Origin: Xenorhabdus hominickii
GTDB lineage: Bacteria; Pseudomonadota; Gammaproteobacteria; Enterobacterales; Enterobacteriaceae
Direction: 5' to 3'
NCBI RefSeq assembly: GCF_002632725.1
Contig: NZ_NJAI01000001.1
Location: 1,416,236 to 1,480,235, forward strand
Length of the DNA stretch: 64,000 nucleotides
Shown: positions 59,193 to 64,000 of the stretch, in pieces
How the letters are laid out: the number at the start of each line of letters is the position of its first letter
Numbering within the stretch: position 1 is the first letter of the stretch
The notes under the pieces: model-generated
Seen by the model: the letters and a program-made list of their open reading frames with translations, nothing else
Told to the model about the DNA's origin: nothing
Databases searched by the model: none
Translations under genes and position numbers: made by a program

Positions 59193-59672
59193 ATGTTATC
59201 CCGATATTTAAGGTTAATACCTGTTTTCTTTTATTCCCGGTTTTATCAGTTTGATCTCCCTAAGTTTGGTTTATGGTGGCCGTTTTTATCGAAATCGGCC
59301 TTATCGATAATTTTCTCTCTTTTTTTTGCAGGAGGATGTATGGCGAGCAGTTTGAGGCTTCCAGACACTGAAGAGTTAAAAGGGTTATGGCAACTCACCG
59401 ATGGGGATCAGATATGTCGTATTGAGTTGACTGATACCCGTTTACCCGAAGGCTCTATTTGGGCATTGAAAGGTGATCCCTGCGTGACGTCGTTAATTGG
59501 GCAACCGGTTGAAGGGTGGCGTCCTACCCCCGATGGTCTCACCCTAACGGATAATGAGGGAAACAGTCTGGCCTTTTTTGGTCATGAGTCTGAACAATGG
59601 GTCGCTTACTTTGTTGATGGCAGGAAACTGATCATGACATTAAGCGATACAGCAAATGCAGTGTCAAAATAA
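59193..59672 (+). CDS. inh: Periplasmic serralysin inhibitor Inh
   Basis: Inh binds the active-site cleft of serralysins and protects the producer's periplasm. The mature part resembles known Inh (SSLRLPDTEELKGLWQLTDG, WRPTPDGLTLTDNEGNSLAFF) with a cysteine pair, CRIEL and DPCVTS, that forms a disulfide in the family. AGGAGG six bases before 59193 supports this start, giving an unusually long 50-residue pre-sequence with a hydrophobic segment ending FAGGCMA. A second AGGAGG at 59330-59335 precedes an in-frame ATG at 59340 (M50), which would make an unexported 110-residue form. Between prtA and prtB as in Photorhabdus. Confidence 0.9.
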   Translation: MLSRYLRLIPVFFYSRFYQFDLPKFGLWWPFLSKSALSIIFSLFFAGGCMASSLRLPDTEELKGLWQLTDGDQICRIELTDTRLPEGSIWALKGDPCVTSLIGQPVEGWRPTPDGLTLTDNEGNSLAFFGHESEQWVAYFVDGRKLIMTLSDTANAVSK

Positions 59673-59692
59673 AACATAATGAAGGGATTGCA

Positions 59693-61462
59693 GTGAAATT
59701 ACGCGTTCCAAAAGATGAAATCACGGATGTTATCCGTGCTCGCAGCAAGGTATTTTGGACTATTGGCTTATTTACGGCGTTCATCAATGTACTGATGTTG
59801 GTTCCCTCCATTTATATGCTTCAAGTCTATGATCGCGTGCTGCCTTCCAGTAATGAAATGACCTTGCTGATGCTCACGCTGATCACACTGGGCATGTTTG
59901 CCATCATGGGAGGATTAGAATATATCCGAAGTCAGGTGGTGATCCGCATTGGCAGTCAGTTTGATATGTGCCTGAATCAGCGGGTATATACTGCGTCGTA
60001 TGAATCCAATCTAAAAAATGGCTCAACCGATGCCGGGCAGATGTTGAATGATTTGGCGACCATTCGTCAGTTTTTGACGGGGAATGCCCTGTTCGCATTT
60101 TTCGATGCGCCCTGGTTCCCTGTCTACCTTGGTGTCATTTTCCTGTTTAGCCCGTATTTAGGGTTGTTGGCGCTGGTTGGGGCGCTCATATTAATTATAT
60201 TGGCGGTATTGAATCAGTGGCTGTCTCAGGCACCTTTGGCAGAAGCTAGCCATCTTTCTTTACGTTCGACTAACCTTGCCAGTACCAATTTGCGTAATGC
60301 CGAAGTGATTGAAGCTCTGGGTATGTTGCCCGTACTGCGTCAGCGCTGGTTTGGTTTGCATGAGCGTTTTCTCAATTTTCAGCGTATCGCCAGTGAGCGT
60401 GCTGCGGCGATTGCCGCGATCACCAAAACGGTGCGCATTGCGTTGCAATCATTGATCCTCGGCCTAGGTGGTTGGCTGGCGATAGAAGGTCATATTACTC
60501 CGGGCATGATGATCGCAGGTTCCATCTTGATGGGGCGGGCACTATCCCCGATTGAGCAGCTTATACAGGCGTGGAAAAGCTGGAGTGCAGCGCGCCTGTC
60601 GTGGCAGCGGTTGGATCAGTTACTTAAAACACAACCCGAGCGAAAAAATGGTATGTCATTACCTGTTCCCAACGGAGCTTTGTCGCTGGAAAAGGTGTCT
60701 GCCATCCCCCCTGGTAAAGCAAAGACGGCTCAAGCGACAGAAAAAAATAAACAAGTCTTGCAGGATATCAGCTTTGCTTTGGAAGCCGGAGATGTCTTAG
60801 GGGTGATTGGTCCCAGCGCATCGGGGAAATCGACTCTGGCCCGTTTGCTGGTCGGCATTTGGCCTGCGCAGGAGGGGGTGGTTCGCCTGGATGGTGCAGA
60901 TATTTATCAGTGGAACAAAGATGAACTAGGCGCTTCCATCGGTTACTTACCTCAGGATATCGAACTGTTTGGGGGCTCTATTGCAGAAAATATTGCGCGT
61001 TTTAATGAGGTGGTACCTGAAAAAGTGATTGAAGCGGCGCAAAAAGCCGGCGTGCATGACTTGATACTGAATCTTGAACAAGGTTATGACACCGTCATTG
61101 GGGCGGGAGGCATGGGACTATCTGGGGGGCAGAAACAACGTATTGGGTTGGCTCGGGCATTGTATGGCAACCCCTCGCTGGTGGTGCTGGATGAACCTAA
61201 CTCAAATCTGGACGATGCTGGAGAAAAAGCGTTGAGCCGTGCGATTGCTCAATGGCGGGAACAGGGTAAAACGGTTGTGGTTATCACCCATCGGCCTTCA
61301 TTGCTCTCACAAACAAACAAGGTGTTGTTGTTGGTACAGGGAAAAATGAAAATGTTTGGCCCTTCCCAGCAAATTATGGCGGCACTGTCTCAGCCACAAT
61401 CTCCGTCACAACCACAATCGGCATCACAATCACAATCACAAATGGTCGAACGAGCCTCGTAA
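59693..61462 (+). CDS. prtB: Type I secretion ABC transporter ATPase/permease PrtB
   Basis: This 589-residue protein is the inner-membrane ABC transporter of the protease exporter. It starts with GTG after GAAGGG. Six membrane helices lie in about residues 20-300 (GLFTAFINVLMLVPSIYMLQ, YLGVIFLFSPYLGLLALVG). The nucleotide-binding domain has Walker A GPSASGKST (about 373), signature LSGGQKQR, Walker B LVVLDEPNSNLDD and the switch histidine in VVITHRPSL. It belongs to the PrtD/HasD type I secretion group, lacking the C39 peptidase domain. The C-terminal 20 residues are a low-complexity Q/S/P tract. Confidence 0.95.
   Translation: MKLRVPKDEITDVIRARSKVFWTIGLFTAFINVLMLVPSIYMLQVYDRVLPSSNEMTLLMLTLITLGMFAIMGGLEYIRSQVVIRIGSQFDMCLNQRVYTASYESNLKNGSTDAGQMLNDLATIRQFLTGNALFAFFDAPWFPVYLGVIFLFSPYLGLLALVGALILIILAVLNQWLSQAPLAEASHLSLRSTNLASTNLRNAEVIEALGMLPVLRQRWFGLHERFLNFQRIASERAAAIAAITKTVRIALQSLILGLGGWLAIEGHITPGMMIAGSILMGRALSPIEQLIQAWKSWSAARLSWQRLDQLLKTQPERKNGMSLPVPNGALSLEKVSAIPPGKAKTAQATEKNKQVLQDISFALEAGDVLGVIGPSASGKSTLARLLVGIWPAQEGVVRLDGADIYQWNKDELGASIGYLPQDIELFGGSIAENIARFNEVVPEKVIEAAQKAGVHDLILNLEQGYDTVIGAGGMGLSGGQKQRIGLARALYGNPSLVVLDEPNSNLDDAGEKALSRAIAQWREQGKTVVVITHRPSLLSQTNKVLLLVQGKMKMFGPSQQIMAALSQPQSPSQPQSASQSQSQMVERAS
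61387..61441. repeat. CACAATC-like low-complexity tract in the 3' end of prtB
   Basis: Imperfect units CACAATC/CACAACC (GCCACAATC, TCACAACC, CCACAATC, ATCACAATC, ACAATCACAA) encode SQPQSPSQPQSASQSQSQ at the PrtB tail. Unit length is not a multiple-of-three frameshift hazard in one clean array, but copy number could vary between strains. Confidence 0.6.
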
Positions 61463-61513
61463 CATGATCCAGACCTATTTTAATATTTGGGCTACTGCTA
61501 TCAGGGAGTGAAG

Positions 61514-62851
61514 ATGTCTTATCAAACCAATGCACAGGATGCTCAACATGGAGCATCAGGATTATTGCCGCTGGATGCGGATCGTTACCTGCGAATAGGC
61601 TGGCTGGTGATTGGCATTGGCCTGCTGGGATTTTTTATCTGGGCGGCTTTTGCGCCGTTAGATAAAGGGGTCGCAGCTCCCGGCATTGTAGTGGTGGATG
61701 GCAACCGGAAAACGGTGCAGTCTCCCGTGAATGGCATTATCAGGCTCATTCAGGTGAAAGAAGGGGAGCACGTCAAAGCTGGTCAGGTGTTGGTTCAGCT
61801 CAGTCAGGTGCAGGTGAATGCTCAGATTGATTCTCTGAAACAGCAACTTTACACCACCTTGGCAACCGAAGCCCGACTTCTGGCCGAACAACAAGGTCAG
61901 GATGATATTGCTTTTTCGCCTACATTAATGGCTCAGCCATCGGAACCCCGTTTCAGTGAAACGCTGGCGCTGCAAAAGCAGCTTTTTCTGTCACGCCGTG
62001 AGATGTTGCGCAGTGATCTGGCAGGTATGCAACAGACCGAAGAGGGGCTGAATTTTCAAATCAGGGGATTGCGGGAAGCCTTGATGAGCAAACAGCAACA
62101 GCAGGTTTCACTCAAGGAACAGGTGACGAACTTGCGCCCTCTGACAGAGGAGGGCTATTTTCCCCGTAACCGCTATCTGGAATTACTACGCAGCCAAAGT
62201 GAGCTAAGTGGCAGCATGGCGGAAATGACGGGGCGGATTGGTCAGCTTGAAAAGCAGCGTCAGGAAACACGGCAACGGATTATCCAGCGGCAGGCCGATT
62301 ACCAGCGTGAAGTGCGCAGTCAGTTGGCGGAAGTTCAGGTACAGGCTAATGAACTGCGAAACAGGCTGGAAACGGCGCAGTTTGATCGGTCACATACGTC
62401 CATTACGGCTCCGGTGGATGGCTCGGTAGTTGGGTTAACCGTGTTTACCCAAGGTGGCGTGGTGACTTCTGGCGAGAAATTAATGGAGATCCTGCCGGCG
62501 CAAAGTGTGCTAGAAGTGGAAAGCCGTTTAATGGTGCATCTGATCGATAAAGTTGCCGTGGGACAGGATGTTGAGTTGATGTTTACGGCGTTCAATCAGA
62601 ACCGAACGCCGAAAGTCACGGGCAAGGTGATGGTAGTATCTGCCGACCGTTTGGTGGATGGAGTCACAAGAGAACCTTATTACCAGATGCGGGTACGGGT
62701 GACGCAGGAAGGTATGGGAAAACTAACGGGGTTGCATATCAAACCGGGCATGCCTGTTGAAGTATTTGTCAAAACCGGGGCACGTTCTCTGCTGAGTTAT
62801 CTGTTCAAGCCATTGATGGACAGGGCATCTACATCGCTGATTGAGGAATAA
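61514..62851 (+). CDS. prtC: Type I secretion membrane fusion protein PrtC
   Basis: This 445-residue HlyD-family adaptor spans the periplasm between PrtB and PrtD. The start at 61514 (MSYQTNAQDAQHG) follows GGGAGTGAAG. One membrane helix lies at about 32-53 (GWLVIGIGLLGFFIWAAF), then a lipoyl half-motif (KTVQSPVNGIIRLIQVKEGE), a long coiled coil (about 120-290, rich in Q, E, L, R), and the second half (HTSITAPVDGSVVGLTVFTQ) with a beta-barrel (GLHIKPGMPVEVFVKTG). It matches the HasE/PrtE group. It lies 51 bp after prtB and 5 bp before prtD, in one operon. Confidence 0.95.
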   Translation: MSYQTNAQDAQHGASGLLPLDADRYLRIGWLVIGIGLLGFFIWAAFAPLDKGVAAPGIVVVDGNRKTVQSPVNGIIRLIQVKEGEHVKAGQVLVQLSQVQVNAQIDSLKQQLYTTLATEARLLAEQQGQDDIAFSPTLMAQPSEPRFSETLALQKQLFLSRREMLRSDLAGMQQTEEGLNFQIRGLREALMSKQQQQVSLKEQVTNLRPLTEEGYFPRNRYLELLRSQSELSGSMAEMTGRIGQLEKQRQETRQRIIQRQADYQREVRSQLAEVQVQANELRNRLETAQFDRSHTSITAPVDGSVVGLTVFTQGGVVTSGEKLMEILPAQSVLEVESRLMVHLIDKVAVGQDVELMFTAFNQNRTPKVTGKVMVVSADRLVDGVTREPYYQMRVRVTQEGMGKLTGLHIKPGMPVEVFVKTGARSLLSYLFKPLMDRASTSLIEE

Positions 62852-62856
62852 TAGGA

Positions 62857-64000
62857 ATGCTCAGATATTACCGGATGGCAGGGGCAGATTACGCACGATT
62901 AGCCTTGTTTGTGATAGCTGTTCTGACAACTTTTCATTCTGGTTCGGCCAAAGCACTGTCATTGACTGAGGCTTATGCTTTGGCCTTACAGCGTGATCCT
63001 ACTTTTCAGGCCGCCATCAAAGAGCAGCAAGCCGGGCAGGAGGAGAAAAATCTGGGGTTAGCGGAACTGCTGCCCAAGCTATCACTCAGTTATCAGAATG
63101 CGCCGAAAAACTGGCAAACGACAGAATCGGATTTACTCGGTCCGCGAGGGAAGAGAACTAAAGAGCAGCGTGACCGGCAGTATAACAGCTACAGTGGTAC
63201 GGTAATATTGACGCAACCGTTAGTCGATTTTGAAGCCTGGGCTCGCTATCAGACTCGTAAGGCATATACATTGATGAGTGATGCCCGTTTTCGGGCAGAG
63301 AGCCAGCAATTGGTCGTCCGGGTTGTGGACAGTTATGTCGCAGTCGCTTATGCCCAAGACAGATTGAGTCAGGTTGCTCAGCAGCGTCTGGCCCATGAAA
63401 AGCAATTGGAGCTTAACCAGAAATTATGGGCTTCCGGTGAAGGTACTCGTACTGATATTGCGGAAACGCAGGCTCGCTACAGTCAGTTACAGGCCGATGA
63501 ATTGACGGTGCAAGACGAATTGGATGCGGCTATCCGGGATTTACAGGTTTTGGTGGGTATTCCGTTGCCCGCTGATTTACCTGTCAATCGCCTGCCCAAT
63601 GTTGCCCATTTCACTCCGCTGAAATTATTGTTTGAACCGTATGCGGAGTGGGAGCAGCAAGCACTACAGCATAATCCTCAATTGGCGGCAGCTCGCCAGA
63701 ATGTTGTTGCCGCGCATCATGACATCGAGCGTAGTCGGGCGGGTTATCTGCCGAAACTGGAGCTTTATGCTTCCCACAGTGAGAATAAATCCAGCAACGA
63801 TAACAGTATCGATCAAAAATACCGGACAGATTCCATAGGCGTGCGTGTTTCAATGAATCTGTATAATGGCGGTGGTACCTCGGCATCATTGCGTCAGTCG
63901 GCGGCGAATTATGAGAAAACCAAGTACGAAATGGATGCTCAGGCAGGCGGGATACTGAATGCGTTGCGACGCCATTATAATGGCTGCGTTAATGGTCGTA
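62857..64000 (+). CDS. prtD: TolC-family outer membrane protein PrtD (partial, cut by window end)
   Basis: The frame runs open from an ATG at 62857 (after AGGA, 5 bp past the prtC stop) to the window end, giving 381 residues of a protein usually about 450. A signal peptide (ALFVIAVLTTFHSGSAKA, about residues 16-33) is followed by ALSLTEAYALALQRDPTFQA, the TolC-family opening, then alpha-helical repeats (LVVRVVDSYVAVAYAQDRL; LWASGEGTRTDIAETQARYS) and beta segments. SIGVRVSMNLYNGG is the second-repeat signature of TolC-like proteins. This is the outer-membrane channel of the PrtBCD exporter for PrtA. The 3' end is outside the window. Confidence 0.93.
   Translation, partial: MLRYYRMAGADYARLALFVIAVLTTFHSGSAKALSLTEAYALALQRDPTFQAAIKEQQAGQEEKNLGLAELLPKLSLSYQNAPKNWQTTESDLLGPRGKRTKEQRDRQYNSYSGTVILTQPLVDFEAWARYQTRKAYTLMSDARFRAESQQLVVRVVDSYVAVAYAQDRLSQVAQQRLAHEKQLELNQKLWASGEGTRTDIAETQARYSQLQADELTVQDELDAAIRDLQVLVGIPLPADLPVNRLPNVAHFTPLKLLFEPYAEWEQQALQHNPQLAAARQNVVAAHHDIERSRAGYLPKLELYASHSENKSSNDNSIDQKYRTDSIGVRVSMNLYNGGGTSASLRQSAANYEKTKYEMDAQAGGILNALRRHYNGCVNGR

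Overview
This 64 kb window is chromosomal DNA of an enterobacterium of the Morganellaceae type, most likely Photorhabdus or a close relative such as Xenorhabdus. The evidence is moderately AT-rich housekeeping genes that align along their whole length with known Enterobacterales proteins, an ERIC element, and a complete-looking prtA-inh-prtBCD serralysin operon of the Photorhabdus kind at the right edge. The species call is inference.

Layout. (1) 1-3.3 kb: the end of parC, then plsC and ftsP. (2) 3.4-18.2 kb: folA, the minus-strand cluster lptD-surA-pdxA-rsmA-apaG-apaH, djlA, and minus-strand rluA, rapA and polB. (3) 18.2-22.7 kb: an AT-rich accessory block where E. coli K-12 carries ara genes. 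It holds a full ERIC element, a DUF6880-like protein, a GNAT acetyltransferase and an ArnT/PMT-like membrane glycosyltransferase. (4) 22.9-26.4 kb: thiBPQ behind a TPP riboswitch and a visible promoter. (5) 26.5-46.9 kb: rppH-ptsP, lgt-thyA, four pseudopilin-like genes translationally coupled into recC-ptrA-recB-recD, and argA with tandem ARG boxes. (6) 47-57.3 kb: amiC, three initiator tRNAs, mltA, tcdA, csdE, a TcdA/TcdB-type glycosyltransferase, csdA, the sRNA gene gcvB, gcvA, ygdD and rlmM. (7) 57.4-64 kb: the secreted metalloprotease PrtA, its inhibitor Inh and its type I secretion machine PrtB-PrtC-PrtD, cut by the window end.

Compared with remembered E. coli K-12 gene order, three distant segments are joined here: parC-plsC-ftsP, folA-to-thiB and rppH-to-rlmM. 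Accessory genes sit where E. coli has ara and fuc genes, and one interrupts csdA-csdE.

The most unusual item is the stand-alone glycosyltransferase at 51726-53021. It has the core of large clostridial toxin glucosyltransferases (W near the N-terminus, D-x-x-R, D-x-D, W near the C-terminus), is strongly AT-rich, and lies between csdE and csdA. It is a candidate host-directed effector. Other items worth checking are short derivatives of the ERIC family placed just after stop codons, an internal Shine-Dalgarno plus ATG exactly at the signal-peptide boundary of inh, and the hairpin between prtA and inh.
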